From positions 124,001 to 188,000 of the forward strand of contig NZ_JAGGJF010000003.1 in the NCBI RefSeq assembly GCF_030466405.1: a DNA stretch of 64,000 bases. The letters run 5' to 3'. The position numbers and the translations under genes were made by a program. The notes under the pieces are model-generated. The model saw only the letters and a list, made by a program, of their open reading frames with translations. It ran no database searches and was not told the DNA's origin. Positions 54,557-64,000 of the stretch are shown here, piece after piece. The stretch comes from Pseudidiomarina terrestris (lineage in GTDB: Bacteria; Pseudomonadota; Gammaproteobacteria; Enterobacterales; Alteromonadaceae). Numbering within the stretch: the stretch's first letter is position 1; the number at the start of each line of letters is the position of its first letter.

Positions 54557-56425
54557 ATGTTTGAATACAAACGCATCGCGCTAGCAGTCTCGCTAGTGCT
54601 TATGACGAGCGCATGCTCAGAAGCCCCAAAAGAGAACGCCACCACCGCCGCGGAAACAACGCAAACCGCAGCCGCTGAGACAACTGCACAAGACACTCAG
54701 CAAACAGAATCGGAAAAAGCCAACGCGCTGTTTGAAGACATTTTCATGCAGGGTGTGATGCGCAGCCCGATGTTCCAGTCGTACCTGGGTATTAAACAAG
54801 ATCAGGACAAGTGGGACGATATCTCTGAAGAGCGTGCGCAGGAAGATTTAGCTCTGCAAAAAGAAAACCTCGCTAAGGTCATGGCCATTGATGAATCGAA
54901 GCTCAATGAGCAGACCCGCATCAGCTGGATGTTGATGAAGCAGCAGCTTGAGCAGGAAATCGAAGACTTCAAATGGCGCCATCACAACTACCCTGTGAAC
55001 CAGATGTTTGGCATGCACTCAAGCGTTGCCTCGTTGCTGATTAACCAGCACGGCATCAGCGACGTGGATGATGCAGAAGATTACATCGCACGTCTGAACG
55101 GTTTAACCGGTCTGTTTGACCAGCTTGGTGAAAACCTGCGCCTGCGCGCGGAAAAAGGCATTATCGCACCTAAGTTTGTTTACCCTTATGTGATCAGCGA
55201 CAGCAAGAACATCATCACTGGTGCTCCTTTTGATGACGGCGAAGCCAGTGCCTTGTGGGCAGATTTCACTAAAAAAGTGGATAACCTTGATATTGATGAC
55301 AGCCAGTACAATGAGCTGATGAGCGCGGCCGAAGCAGCCATGCTGCAGTCGGTCAAGCCAGCTTTTGAGAATCTGATTGCCGTGGTTGAAGAGATTGAAG
55401 AGCAAGCCACCACCAAAGACGGTGCCTGGAAACTGCCTGACGGTGAAGCCTTCTATAATAACGCTCTGAAGCGTACCACGACGACAGACTTAACGGCTGA
55501 TGAAATCCACGAGATTGGCTTAAGCGAAGTGGCACGGATCCACGACGAAATGCGCGTGATCATGGAAAAAGTCGGCTACGAAGGTACCCTGCAAGAGTTC
55601 TTCGTGTACATGCGTAACAACGAAGACTTCATCTACCCGTCAACGCCAGAAGGTCGTAAGCGCTACATGGATGAGGCTACCGCTTTCATCGACAGCATGC
55701 GCGGTCGTCTGGATGAGCTGTTCCTGACCAAACCTAAAGCCGATATGATCGTTAAAGCGGTTGAACCTTTCCGTGAGAAATCTGCCGGTAAAGCCTTCTA
55801 TCAGCAGCCGTCAATGGACGGTACCCGTCCAGGTATCTACTACGCGAACCTGTACGACATGGCGGCCATGCCGACCTATCAAATGGAAGCGCTGGCGTAC
55901 CATGAAGGTATTCCGGGTCACCACATGCAAATCGCGATTCAGCAAGAGCTGGAAGGTATCCCGTCGTTCCGTAAATTCGGCCGTTACACTGCCTACTCGG
56001 AAGGTTGGGGACTGTACACTGAGTTTCTGCCAAAAGAATACGGTTTCTATGAAGACCCTTACTCAGACTTCGGCCGTTTAGCGATGGAGCTATGGCGTGC
56101 AGTACGTCTGGTGGTCGACACCGGTATTCATGACAAGAAATGGACCCGTGAAGAAGGTATCGATTTCTACGTAACGAATACGCCAAACGCGAAATCTGAT
56201 GCAGTGAAGATGGTTGAGCGTCACATTGTTATGCCAAGCCAGGCAACTGCCTACAAAATTGGTATGAACAAGATCCTGGAGCTGCGGGAGAAAGCTAAAG
56301 CTGAGCTGGGCGACAAGTTCGATATTCGTGAATTCCACGACGTCGTACTCGAAAATGGTCCGGTACCGCTGAATATTCTTGAGCAGTTCGTTAATGAGTA
56401 TATTCAGGAAAAGAAAAACGCTTAA
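54557..56425 (+). CDS. DUF885-family lipoprotein, putative metallopeptidase
   Basis: 622 residues. A lipoprotein signal ends in MTSACS, and an Ala/Thr-rich linker (about 25-60) leads to a mostly helical DUF885 domain. The zinc-like motif HEGIPGHHMQIA (about 448-459) and a nearby Glu in YSEGWGLYTEFLPKE are the expected metal ligands. Homologues are exported peptidase-like proteins of unknown substrate. A CAGGAGATG ribosome site precedes ATG. Confidence 0.9.
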   Translation: MFEYKRIALAVSLVLMTSACSEAPKENATTAAETTQTAAAETTAQDTQQTESEKANALFEDIFMQGVMRSPMFQSYLGIKQDQDKWDDISEERAQEDLALQKENLAKVMAIDESKLNEQTRISWMLMKQQLEQEIEDFKWRHHNYPVNQMFGMHSSVASLLINQHGISDVDDAEDYIARLNGLTGLFDQLGENLRLRAEKGIIAPKFVYPYVISDSKNIITGAPFDDGEASALWADFTKKVDNLDIDDSQYNELMSAAEAAMLQSVKPAFENLIAVVEEIEEQATTKDGAWKLPDGEAFYNNALKRTTTTDLTADEIHEIGLSEVARIHDEMRVIMEKVGYEGTLQEFFVYMRNNEDFIYPSTPEGRKRYMDEATAFIDSMRGRLDELFLTKPKADMIVKAVEPFREKSAGKAFYQQPSMDGTRPGIYYANLYDMAAMPTYQMEALAYHEGIPGHHMQIAIQQELEGIPSFRKFGRYTAYSEGWGLYTEFLPKEYGFYEDPYSDFGRLAMELWRAVRLVVDTGIHDKKWTREEGIDFYVTNTPNAKSDAVKMVERHIVMPSQATAYKIGMNKILELREKAKAELGDKFDIREFHDVVLENGPVPLNILEQFVNEYIQEKKNA

Positions 56426-56449
56426 CAGCAATGTTTAGTTAAAACTGAG

Positions 56450-56489
56450 CCGGATGCCCGTCAACTCTGTTGGCGGGTTCCGGTCTTTT
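56450..56489 (+). terminator. Rho-independent terminator after the DUF885 gene
   Basis: A stem of about 14 pairs (CCGG...GCCCGTCAAC with GTTGGCGGG...CCGG) has a three-base TCT loop and ends in TCTTTT. It lies 25 bp past the stop and just before the ribosome site of the next gene, so it may double as an element limiting read-through into that gene. Confidence 0.65.
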
Positions 56490-56499
56490 GAGGATCATT

Positions 56500-56937
56500 A
56501 TGCCACTTGTCTACAGCTTTATTGTTTATCTGGCTCTTGCCGTTTTGCCCGCACAGGCTGATAGCCTTGCAGTCGAACGTGCCGGTCAGGTACACAGTTT
56601 CATGGCGGCCTTTAATGCCCACGACAGTGAGCGTATGGCTGAGCATGTGACGGACAACGTGGAGTGGTTATCTGTTAACGGCACCGAAATCGTCGTTGAA
56701 ACCCGTGGTAAAGCAAACCTGATAAGTGCCATGGACGCTTACTTTAAGTCCTGTTCCTCATGCCAGAGTGAATTGCTGGAAGTGATGGTTTCCGGCAGCC
56801 GTGTCAGCACTGTCGAACGTGCCACCTGGCAAAGCGAGACTGAGCAGGCGGTGCAAAATCGTGAGCAACGTAGCATTGCCGTGTACCAGTTTGCTGGTGA
56901 TTTGATTCAACGCGTCTATTATTTCCCCGCGGACTAG
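56500..56937 (+). CDS. Exported SnoaL/NTF2-like protein
   Basis: 145 residues with a signal peptide (about 1-19, ending PAQA) and an NTF2-like cone fold: AGQVHSFMAAFNAHDSERMAEHVTDNVEWLSVNG is the usual first helix and strand, and the last strands are SIAVYQFAGDLIQRVYYFPAD. Such folds bind small ligands or catalyse simple reactions; no function can be assigned. ATG 56,500 with TTGAGGA upstream starts the signal peptide. Confidence 0.8.
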   Translation: MPLVYSFIVYLALAVLPAQADSLAVERAGQVHSFMAAFNAHDSERMAEHVTDNVEWLSVNGTEIVVETRGKANLISAMDAYFKSCSSCQSELLEVMVSGSRVSTVERATWQSETEQAVQNREQRSIAVYQFAGDLIQRVYYFPAD

Positions 56938-57049
56938 CTTCTCACCGAGCAGCCGCCGATCTTTTACCTTCCTTTTCGCTGGTCACCTGTACATCGCCTA
57001 TGCATCGGTTATGCTTAAATGAACGCTTAGCTGTCATTTAGGGGATAGT

Positions 57050-57502
57050 ATGAACTTGTATTTACGTGGATTAGTACTGGCACTGGTTATTGTTCTTGCT
57101 GGTTGCGCATCGCCGACCACCACCAACATGATCGGCACTTCCCGCACACCGCTTCAGCCCGAGCAAGTGACGGTCTACACCCAGGAACCTGCATGTTTTG
57201 AACCTATCGCGCTGGTCACAGCCACCAGTGACATGTCCTTCACCTTTACCGATCAGGCACAGATGGACGTCGTGCTGGAGCGCTTACGTGAGGCCGCAGG
57301 CCGCGTTGGTGCCAACGGTGTGCTGTTACAACGTACCGGTGAAGAACGCGATGAGTCCGTACACGTGGGTACCGGCGTGGGCCGACAAAGTGGCAGCGTC
57401 GGCTTTGGCGTTAACATTGGCAAGTCGTTTGGGCTGATGGAGAAAACTGCTGAGGCTGCGGCTATTTGGGTGTCCGCCGACGCAGCCTGCGAAGAATTCT
57501 AA
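57050..57502 (+). CDS. Small lipoprotein
   Basis: 150 residues. The signal sequence ends in the lipobox LAGC (Cys near 19). The mature part is beta-rich with a helix (MDVVLERLREAAGRVGANGVLLQ) and resembles small stress-type lipoproteins of the YbjQ/Rcs type only loosely. A Gly-rich loop (VHVGTGVGRQSGSVGFGV) is notable. GGGG upstream of ATG may serve as ribosome site. Confidence 0.75.
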   Translation: MNLYLRGLVLALVIVLAGCASPTTTNMIGTSRTPLQPEQVTVYTQEPACFEPIALVTATSDMSFTFTDQAQMDVVLERLREAAGRVGANGVLLQRTGEERDESVHVGTGVGRQSGSVGFGVNIGKSFGLMEKTAEAAAIWVSADAACEEF

Positions 57503-57521
57503 GCTTGAGAGGAACACGACA

Positions 57522-57893
57522 ATGAATCTGGGTGCATTTTCAGTAAGTCTGGCAGTGAAAGATATCGCCGCTTCGCTGGCGTTCTATAAGAAGCTGGGGT
57601 TTGAGCCTATGGTCGATCACCGCGAACAAGGCTGGGCCATCGTCAAAAATGGCGAACACGTGATTGGTTTATTTCAGGGAATGTTCGACGAAAACATCCT
57701 CACCTTCAATCCAGGCTGGGATCAATCGGGACAGGAAACCGAAGACTTTACCGATATTCGCGAATTACATCGCCAGCTCGAGGATGCTGGCCTTGAGGTC
57801 AGCAATGCTAACCTTGATGGCCCCGACAGCCGCGGCAGCCTGACACTACGCGACCCTGACGGCAATGTGATATTGCTTGACCAGCATCGTTGA
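57522..57893 (+). CDS. VOC-superfamily (glyoxalase-like) protein
   Basis: 123 residues, a single vicinal-oxygen-chelate unit with two beta-alpha-beta-beta-beta repeats: FSVSLAVKDIAASLAFYKKLGFE at the start and LTLRDPDGNVILLDQ at the end. Metal ligands are not all clear. Probably a small dimeric lyase or resistance-type protein; substrate unknown. AGAGGAAC ribosome site; 20 bp after the lipoprotein gene. Confidence 0.85.
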   Translation: MNLGAFSVSLAVKDIAASLAFYKKLGFEPMVDHREQGWAIVKNGEHVIGLFQGMFDENILTFNPGWDQSGQETEDFTDIRELHRQLEDAGLEVSNANLDGPDSRGSLTLRDPDGNVILLDQHR

Positions 57894-57992
57894 GCTCAAC
57901 TTGAGATCCGCTGGGGCCGCTATAATTCTTCCCAATACGGGCATAGCGTGGTGTTGTGATCGCTGAAAAAGAAAGGCAACCTGACGCTTGAA

Positions 57993-59147
57993 TTACCTTA
58001 GGTTCTCGAAGTAAGTTTCTCGATGAGACGACATAAACGGTAGATGTTGTTCAGAAAGTTTCACCTGCATGTCTTTATTAATACCAAGAGCATGGAAATC
58101 GCCTAGTTGTTCTGAAACAAGTATGCGGCCTTTGTCACTGAAACTAATAAAGTGTAGATCAAAAGCTTTGTCTAAGTTTGGTATTAGTAGTAAACCATTG
58201 TATGGGTCAAGGCGCTCATCATTACTGCTTTTTGACCAAGGCTTAATGTGCGATGCCATTAATAACGAAATATTCGAATAACCGGTTAAGGCACAGCCTT
58301 GCCATTGAGCAATGAGACGTTCACGAAATCGGCCTTGTCCGCGACGAGCTTGTATTAACGTCGGCTTGGTGGTTTCGGCTATAGTTTCGTCTTTTTCGAT
58401 AACGGCAATATCATATTGCGCTTCTGCATCTGATAACTCGTCAAGGTACGCACGGTAAAGGTTCAAAGCAGCCGAATACATATGGTTGCCGCGCCTATTG
58501 TAGTCGACGAAATCCTTAACGCCCTGGGCTTTATTTATAAGGCGAGCGATCTCGAAATAATCGTCAATGGCTAATATATTTTGTTGCGTGAGATTAGCTT
58601 CATTAAACCAATTAGAGATCGATCCTTTTAAAGCACTACTATATTTTTTTATTGTCGAGTCTCCTTTCCCAATAGCACGGGCCCACTGCTCGAAACCCTC
58701 CTCATGAGTATCCAAATTCATCGCTAGCGCGGCACGCAGTGTTATCGCAGCAGTAGGATTTTTTATTAGTTCAAAGAGTTCTTCATCAAGATAGGCATAT
58801 TCGATCGTGTTGAATAAAGACGTTTGAGAAGGTGTCTTTATCGCATTATAAACAGCAACCGAATCTGACTTGAGTTGGTGATGCCAAAAGCTTGAGGAGC
58901 GTAAGTAAAAATATGGGTTCACCATATCAAGGTGATCAGAAGGGGACTTGCTCAGTCGCTCAAAGTGCCAGCTGAATCTATTTTTTAGGGTGTCATTAAA
59001 GTAGATAACGTTTCGATTAATTATGCCGTCCCCAATCAGATCGATAACTGCATACAGTAAGCACATCTTGTGAGGACTCACTGAGTTCCGAGAGCGATTG
59101 GGACGAACATCTTTAAACTGACTGACGTACCAGTCGAGATTTTTCAT
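57993..59147 (-). CDS. HNH endonuclease-domain protein
   Basis: 384 residues. The C-terminal HNH_2-type nuclease domain (about 270-345) has CALTG, ASHIKPW with the catalytic His, and NGLLLIPNLDKAFDLHFISF. The N-terminal 250 residues are mostly helical and unassigned, perhaps a DNA-recognition part; relatives occur as type IV-like or modification-dependent restriction enzymes. No methylase is adjacent. The gene is clearly AT-richer than its neighbours, suggesting transfer. Confidence 0.85.
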   Translation of the reverse strand: MKNLDWYVSQFKDVRPNRSRNSVSPHKMCLLYAVIDLIGDGIINRNVIYFNDTLKNRFSWHFERLSKSPSDHLDMVNPYFYLRSSSFWHHQLKSDSVAVYNAIKTPSQTSLFNTIEYAYLDEELFELIKNPTAAITLRAALAMNLDTHEEGFEQWARAIGKGDSTIKKYSSALKGSISNWFNEANLTQQNILAIDDYFEIARLINKAQGVKDFVDYNRRGNHMYSAALNLYRAYLDELSDAEAQYDIAVIEKDETIAETTKPTLIQARRGQGRFRERLIAQWQGCALTGYSNISLLMASHIKPWSKSSNDERLDPYNGLLLIPNLDKAFDLHFISFSDKGRILVSEQLGDFHALGINKDMQVKLSEQHLPFMSSHRETYFENLR

Positions 59148-59243
59148 GGTTCAACTCGCTCTCTCAATTATGATCCAAAGTTCAGGTTCATCTACTTTAT
59201 AGATCTAGTTAGCTATTTGTAAGAAAGAAAATTACGTAAGCTC

Positions 59244-59522
59244 TTACCCCCGCGACAACACCTTAATCAAGTGCCAGCCGAACTTGGTCTTCACCGGACC
59301 ATGAACTTCCAGGGTGGGTTTGCCGAAGACTACCTTATCGAAGGCTGGCACCATTTGTCCGCGACCAAACTCGCCTAAATCACCACCATTCTTGGCGGAG
59401 GGGCAGAGTGAGTGCTTACGTGCGAGCTCACCAAATTTTTTGCCAGCCGCCAGTTGCTTCTTTAAATCTTGGGCTTCGGCTTGAGTACTTACCAGAATGT
59501 GTAGGGCGTGAGCGCGTGCCAT
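59244..59522 (-). CDS. ppiC: Parvulin-type peptidyl-prolyl isomerase PpiC
   Basis: 92 residues, the minimal single-domain parvulin found in the cytosol of gammaproteobacteria. Signatures [49 protein letters not shown] and [15 protein letters not shown] are complete. The start is ATG 59,522, with GGAG upstream. Confidence 0.96.
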   Translation of the reverse strand: MARAHALHILVSTQAEAQDLKKQLAAGKKFGELARKHSLCPSAKNGGDLGEFGRGQMVPAFDKVVFGKPTLEVHGPVKTKFGWHLIKVLSRG

Positions 59523-59557
59523 GATGACTATTCTCCAAAGTTTTGAGGTATTGAATT

Positions 59558-60355
59558 CTACCGCGAAATCCACTTATTACTAAGCCGCACCAGCCAGCTG
59601 GGCGAAATCTTGCTCGCCAGCGCCATGAGCTTGGTCTGGCGGCCGACATACCAGTGGATGCGGGAGCCTTTATAGTGTGCCATGCGATAGACGGTGGCGG
59701 CGACCATCTGTGGGGTCAGGCGTACGCCGAGACGACGCATGCTGTCGCCCTGCATGTCGGCGACCATGGCGGTTTTGACGAATAGCGGCATCACATCCAT
59801 GACCTTAATGCCTTGGTCGGCCCATTCCAGCTCCAGCGCTTCGGTGATGGCACGTACGGCAAATTTACTGGCTGAGTAGATGGCCAGCTTGGGTTGGCCA
59901 TAGATAGCACTGGCCGAGCTCATATTAATGACGCGGGCGGTGTTGGGGCCATCAACCGCAGCGGCCTCCAGATAGGGTCGTGCGAGGTAACAGCCGGCCA
60001 GTACGCCTTGCACGTTGACCTCAATCATCCGCTGCTGAGCCTCCAGGGAAATGGCCTCGAATAATCCGGAATAAAGAATCCCAGCATTATTGAACAAGAG
60101 GTTAAGCTTGCCCTCGTTATGCTGCGCAAAGTCAGCTAGCGCGTCTTGCCATGAGGTGTTTTCAGTCACATCCAGGACACCGGTAATAAGGCGTTCGCGC
60201 GCACTTTCAGCGACGTCGTTAGCCAGCTTGGCTAAGCCGTCCGTATCGCGATCGTAAGCCCCCACTTGCCACCCTGCCTCAAGAAAAAGCAGGGTGGTCG
60301 CGCGACCGATACCAGCTGCCGCGCCGGAAATGAAGATGCTGTTCCTGGTGTGCAT
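59558..60355 (-). CDS. Short-chain dehydrogenase
   Basis: 265 residues, Rossmann fold with cofactor motif [11 protein letters not shown] (about 9-19), NNAG, and catalytic Ser (NMSSASA) and YSASK. Basic C-terminus. Its ATG directly follows the stop of the large Mur-ligase-like gene (TAAATG), so both are one transcript; substrate unknown. Confidence 0.9.
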   Translation of the reverse strand: MHTRNSIFISGAAAGIGRATTLLFLEAGWQVGAYDRDTDGLAKLANDVAESARERLITGVLDVTENTSWQDALADFAQHNEGKLNLLFNNAGILYSGLFEAISLEAQQRMIEVNVQGVLAGCYLARPYLEAAAVDGPNTARVINMSSASAIYGQPKLAIYSASKFAVRAITEALELEWADQGIKVMDVMPLFVKTAMVADMQGDSMRRLGVRLTPQMVAATVYRMAHYKGSRIHWYVGRQTKLMALASKISPSWLVRLSNKWISR

Positions 60356-63300
60356 TTACAGGTTCTTCTTATCAGCGAACTTGCGTTTAAATAGTCGCAC
60401 CAACCAGTCGCCTTTTTGTGCTTTGTTTAACGCTGCCAGTTCGACTGTGGCGCGCTCCGTGCTAATGGTGTTCTTCAGCATAGCGTCGTAAATCGCGTTG
60501 GAGGTTTTGCGTCGCTTGATGGCGTTACCGGAATCCAGAAAGGCTTCAATGGTACGCAGCACTTTGTACTGCCAACCGCCACCAGCGGAGCTTTGCGAGA
60601 GGATTTTGGCGGTTTCTTCCTGCTGGCGCTTCAGCTGTTGCTCGATGATTCTGAGGTCGGCCTGAATGCTCTCCTGTTGACAGATTTGGCGCTCGCGCGC
60701 GATGGCAACGGTCGCTTCTACAAACTCAGCATCGAGTACGCCATATTCCTGCCAGGTTGCCAGCACCCGTGCCGCGGCCTGAATGTCAGTTAAGTCGCGG
60801 GATTCCCGCAGGGTTCTGGCGTTACTGTGAACCTTGTCCCAGGCCTGCCAGCGGTAGATGAAATCAAGTCCGGTGCCTTTAATGTTCTGCACGCCTATGA
60901 CACGTGCCTGCAGGCCCGGCGGGGTGGTGTCGATCAGGCACTGTACGGTCTCATTACCCGTTGAGTAATAGTTCTCCACCACCACCCAGCGTTCTTTAAA
61001 ACAGTTGAAGATATACTCGAGGGTGGTATCCACATCCTTGTCCGAGCTACGCAGCTGTTGCCAGTGCTGATATTCAGCATGCATTTGCATGGTCAGCTGG
61101 CGAATCGCGTCCAGTTGCTCGCGGTCCACATTATCGGAATCGGTCTGCTCTTGCAGACGTGCAAACGCGGCACTACTATCGGCCTCACTTTGCCACTGGG
61201 GCAGCGCTGTCAGTAACTCATCCACCAGCGCCTCACTGACGTTGATACCGCGCAGCGCGGCGCCGACCCGTTTGCTGATGTGGTCCACCTCAGTTGCAAT
61301 GCGAAAGCGTTTGCACAGCTGCCCCAGTTGCTGCTGCTGGTCTTCTTGTTGACCTTCTTTGAACTGAATGACAAAGCCTTGCCAGGCGTCGTTGATGTAG
61401 GTCTGCAAACCGTCAAGATTGTCGCCGATAAAGTAATACCGATCGGCCTGCATATCGCTGACCAGGATTTCCGCAAACACCTGTGAGCGCGCTACCCGAT
61501 CGGCGCGGTTATTCACCACGATGCCGGTCCAGACGTCAGGGGTCTCAACCAGGTTATGTTTATTGAATCCGGTGCGTTGCCAGTTGCTTAAGGCGCCTAA
61601 ACGCTCGTTGGCAGACATGCCGTTGACGAACTCGATGTTGCGCCCCTGCACTGGTACTGTCGGGTAGATTTTCAGCACACCCAGATCGGCAATGACGTTG
61701 TCGGCCATGGCTTTGACGGCAACGTCATTACGTACACCCAGACGTTTGGACATGGTTCGCACCAGCGCGATATTGTTCGGATGTTCGGCGTAAGGGAAAC
61801 GTTTGAGCACGTCTTCGGTGATCAGGCCAGAGTCGAGCCAGGTGACCGCGGTCAGGTTGGCCTGTTTGCGGTGTGCTTCGTCCTGCAGTAGCGGCAGCAT
61901 CGACTCTTCGGTGGTGTACACATCGCCTTTTTTGGCGATGAAGTTTTGCATCACAATCGGGATCTCGATTCCGGCCGGTCCCTGAATGTCTTCGTGGTCA
62001 GGGTAGCAGTTGGTGATGGTGGAAATATCGTCACGCATCCACTGGCTTTGCAGGATCTCAATGTAGCGCGGGGTCAGCCCCATGCACTCCCAGAGGAACA
62101 CATCGACATTGAGCTTGGAGGCAAACTTAGTTAAGAAGACTTGCTCCCAAATTGTTGCTTTGTCGTAGGGGCGGAACAGGAAGAGCTCCTTCATGGGCCG
62201 GCTGGCATTGCCGTACAGGAACATGGCTTCACAGCCGGTGGTCTTGGACAGCACACTTAAGCCGAGCTCGTTGAACACCGCTGCTTTGAGACGTTCAGTA
62301 CCCGATTTACCCCGGGTACCCCAGCCACCAATGACCAGTGGCAAGCGCTTACGATGGCGGCGCAGTTCCACCAACTGGCGGACATGGTTGGCAAAAAAGC
62401 CAACAAAGACCACCGAGGTGAAGGCCAGCAGTTGGGTGATGGTGTTCTGGTAGACCGAGTAGAAGTAGTTATAGACATCACTCATCGATGGCAAAGTGAA
62501 AGGCAGCGCCACCGCCGGGAAGAAACGTTTCACCCGCGGCTCGACCGGGTAGTTGTCGCCCTTGTTATCGGCATAACCGCGAATCGATAGCTTAAAGCCT
62601 AACTGAGACACCTTTTTCAAATAGGCATTTGGGGCAAAACTATCGCCCTCTTGCCAGTTGCGCAGGCGAGAGAACCTGGCAAACTGCAGCTGAATTTTCC
62701 AGCGTGCCCGCAGCCGTGCCAGCAGTGATTTAGGCGGTAACACTTCGGTGACGCCTTCACTGCTGTAAATACGCATCGGCGCAGTGGGCCAGCCCTGATC
62801 CAGACAGGAGATCAGCTGATCGACCAGCGGCAGATAGCTGCGTTCGCCTGCTTCTTCACTGATGTACACCGGCTCGCCCGGGACTTTGGTGATGCTCTGT
62901 TCGGCCACGATACGGCTGTTAAACTGCTCCAGTCCGTAATACACCCGACCTTTGGTGTGGCTGTGGTTCTGCCGTTTATCCGTGGCCGGTTTGCGCCATT
63001 CATGAATCATGCGCCACAGGCGCGGGCGGAAGCGGAAGCCGGACCAGATCTTGAGCTTTTTGCCTTGCGCACGCACATTAAAGCCAAAGCGTTTCGAGGC
63101 CATATAAGCCATTTGCCGGTACCAGGCTTCAGTGCGTTGGCGCGCATCGGCTTTTAGCGTCAGGCTGGCTTCCAGTGGCAGGCGCTCGAGGTTCTCGCGC
63201 TGTCTAGTATCAAATGCGGAGGCGCTGGTGTAAAAGAAGATGGCTTCCCGGCATTCTGCAGCCCAACGCCGCAAACGGGTGTCGTCATGATGATGGTTAA

Positions 63301-64000
63301 GCCAGGTCAGCTGGCTATCGATCTGGGCCAGGTGCTCTTCACTTACGTCCAGGCGCGGCAGGTAACGATGCAACAGCTGCGGTAACACATGGAAGACGGT
63401 GCGCAGTAAAAACACGTCATCGTCGTTGTTGAGGATGCTCAGCAGGCTCTCGACAATGCGGTCCAGTTGCTGTTGCGTCCAGTCTTTGCGCAATAGGGTC
63501 AGTAAAAACTGTGCTTTGACCTTATTCGATGACTCCGACTGCAATAGCCGCAGTCCCAGTCGCAGCGCAACCTGGGGCTCGACGTACTGGGTCGACTCGG
63601 CAAAACGCTGGCGCACATATTCAGAAGGTTCACTGCGAACGGCCCGCAAGGCATGGCGCAGCGCTTTTACTTTTAAGGGCACAAAGCGCAGCAGAGATTC
63701 CACCATCCGTGCTTTCAGGAAAATGTCAGCATCAGGCTCTTTGGCGTAAACATGCTGGAAAATGGTCAGGTACTGCGATGGCTGGGTGACCGCGATGAGG
63801 GTCATCATTTCTGCCCGCATCCAGATATGTTTTTCTTTATCCAGACAGGTGCGGTAGACGTACTGGATAGTATTACTGGGTACTAAGTCCCGAATAGCCG
63901 GGCGCATCTCCTGCAAGACCACGCGCAGGCCCCGACAGGCGGCGATGCGAATAGTTGCCTGCGCCTGATAACTGAGGCTCTGGGTCAGGGCTTCCGGCAG
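60356..64000 (-). CDS. Giant HEAT-like/Mur-ligase (CapB/PgsB-like) membrane protein, 5' partial
   Basis: At least 1214 residues are visible and the frame is open to the window edge; GTG 63,922 is probably not the true start. The first 250 visible residues look like alpha-alpha (HEAT-like) repeats. A long middle leads to one or two membrane helices, then a Mur-ligase-type ATP-binding domain like that of poly-gamma-glutamate synthase CapB (GGWGTRGKSGTERLKAA, about 530 from GTG 63,922; TNCYPDHEDIQGPAG; VNNRADRVARSQVF). A coiled C-terminal tail follows. It likely ligates an amino acid to a carboxylate, but the product is unknown. Operon with the SDR gene and probably ppiC. Confidence 0.8.
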   Translation of the reverse strand: MPEALTQSLSYQAQATIRIAACRGLRVVLQEMRPAIRDLVPSNTIQYVYRTCLDKEKHIWMRAEMMTLIAVTQPSQYLTIFQHVYAKEPDADIFLKARMVESLLRFVPLKVKALRHALRAVRSEPSEYVRQRFAESTQYVEPQVALRLGLRLLQSESSNKVKAQFLLTLLRKDWTQQQLDRIVESLLSILNNDDDVFLLRTVFHVLPQLLHRYLPRLDVSEEHLAQIDSQLTWLNHHHDDTRLRRWAAECREAIFFYTSASAFDTRQRENLERLPLEASLTLKADARQRTEAWYRQMAYMASKRFGFNVRAQGKKLKIWSGFRFRPRLWRMIHEWRKPATDKRQNHSHTKGRVYYGLEQFNSRIVAEQSITKVPGEPVYISEEAGERSYLPLVDQLISCLDQGWPTAPMRIYSSEGVTEVLPPKSLLARLRARWKIQLQFARFSRLRNWQEGDSFAPNAYLKKVSQLGFKLSIRGYADNKGDNYPVEPRVKRFFPAVALPFTLPSMSDVYNYFYSVYQNTITQLLAFTSVVFVGFFANHVRQLVELRRHRKRLPLVIGGWGTRGKSGTERLKAAVFNELGLSVLSKTTGCEAMFLYGNASRPMKELFLFRPYDKATIWEQVFLTKFASKLNVDVFLWECMGLTPRYIEILQSQWMRDDISTITNCYPDHEDIQGPAGIEIPIVMQNFIAKKGDVYTTEESMLPLLQDEAHRKQANLTAVTWLDSGLITEDVLKRFPYAEHPNNIALVRTMSKRLGVRNDVAVKAMADNVIADLGVLKIYPTVPVQGRNIEFVNGMSANERLGALSNWQRTGFNKHNLVETPDVWTGIVVNNRADRVARSQVFAEILVSDMQADRYYFIGDNLDGLQTYINDAWQGFVIQFKEGQQEDQQQQLGQLCKRFRIATEVDHISKRVGAALRGINVSEALVDELLTALPQWQSEADSSAAFARLQEQTDSDNVDREQLDAIRQLTMQMHAEYQHWQQLRSSDKDVDTTLEYIFNCFKERWVVVENYYSTGNETVQCLIDTTPPGLQARVIGVQNIKGTGLDFIYRWQAWDKVHSNARTLRESRDLTDIQAAARVLATWQEYGVLDAEFVEATVAIARERQICQQESIQADLRIIEQQLKRQQEETAKILSQSSAGGGWQYKVLRTIEAFLDSGNAIKRRKTSNAIYDAMLKNTISTERATVELAALNKAQKGDWLVRLFKRKFADKKNL

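Overview
The window reads as chromosomal DNA of a marine-type gammaproteobacterium. Core genes (typA, glnA-glnL-glnG, cpxRA, pldB, fieF, trmL, rph-pyrE, yicC, rlmA, ppiC) are closest in style to Alteromonadales, perhaps Idiomarinaceae. That placement is an inference from protein similarity as remembered, not from a search. No rRNA, tRNA, CRISPR array or complete IS element was seen.

1-25.9 kb is ordinary chromosome. It starts with a diguanylate cyclase cut by the window edge, then typA, a GGDEF-EAL protein and an RND efflux pair. The nitrogen block follows: glnA, preceded by two NtrC sites and a -24/-12 sigma-54 promoter; a DUF4124 protein; glnL, with an NtrC site at its 5' end; and glnG. Next come cpxR-cpxA, pldB, fieF, trmL, a duplicated solute-binding protein, a cyanophycinase-like protein that seems to lack its catalytic serine, pyrE, rph, a solo TA-type HTH regulator and yicC.

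25,976-42,624 is a genomic island inserted at the 3' end of yicC. An imperfect copy of the last 21 bases of yicC, with an 11-bp perfect core, lies at 42,604-42,624, so both att ends are visible. No integrase was found, and the only replication-type gene is an N-terminally truncated primase-helicase. The island looks AT-richer than its flanks and carries three defence or stress modules in a row: (a) a compact operon of an RHH protein, a DUF499 ATPase, a DUF3780 protein, a DUF1156 DNA methyltransferase and a PLD-helicase, a helicase-methylase-ATPase type phage defence system; (b) a toxin-antitoxin-chaperone set (HigB-HigA-SecB-like); (c) four uncharacterised genes ending in a small membrane protein, the best candidate here for an undescribed system.

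42.6-60 kb is a mixed variable zone. It holds a solo HipA-like kinase (YjjJ/HipH), YqjG-type glutathionyl-hydroquinone reductase, two SDR dehydrogenases, a NERD protein, an SRAP protein flanked by an intact XRE gene and an XRE remnant, a DUF4143 ATPase behind palindromic operator-like sites, rlmA, a Fic protein, a CaCA-type antiporter, a DUF885 lipoprotein, small enzymes and lipoproteins, an HNH endonuclease and ppiC. The window ends in a very large HEAT-like/Mur-ligase (CapB/PgsB-like) protein that runs off the right edge.
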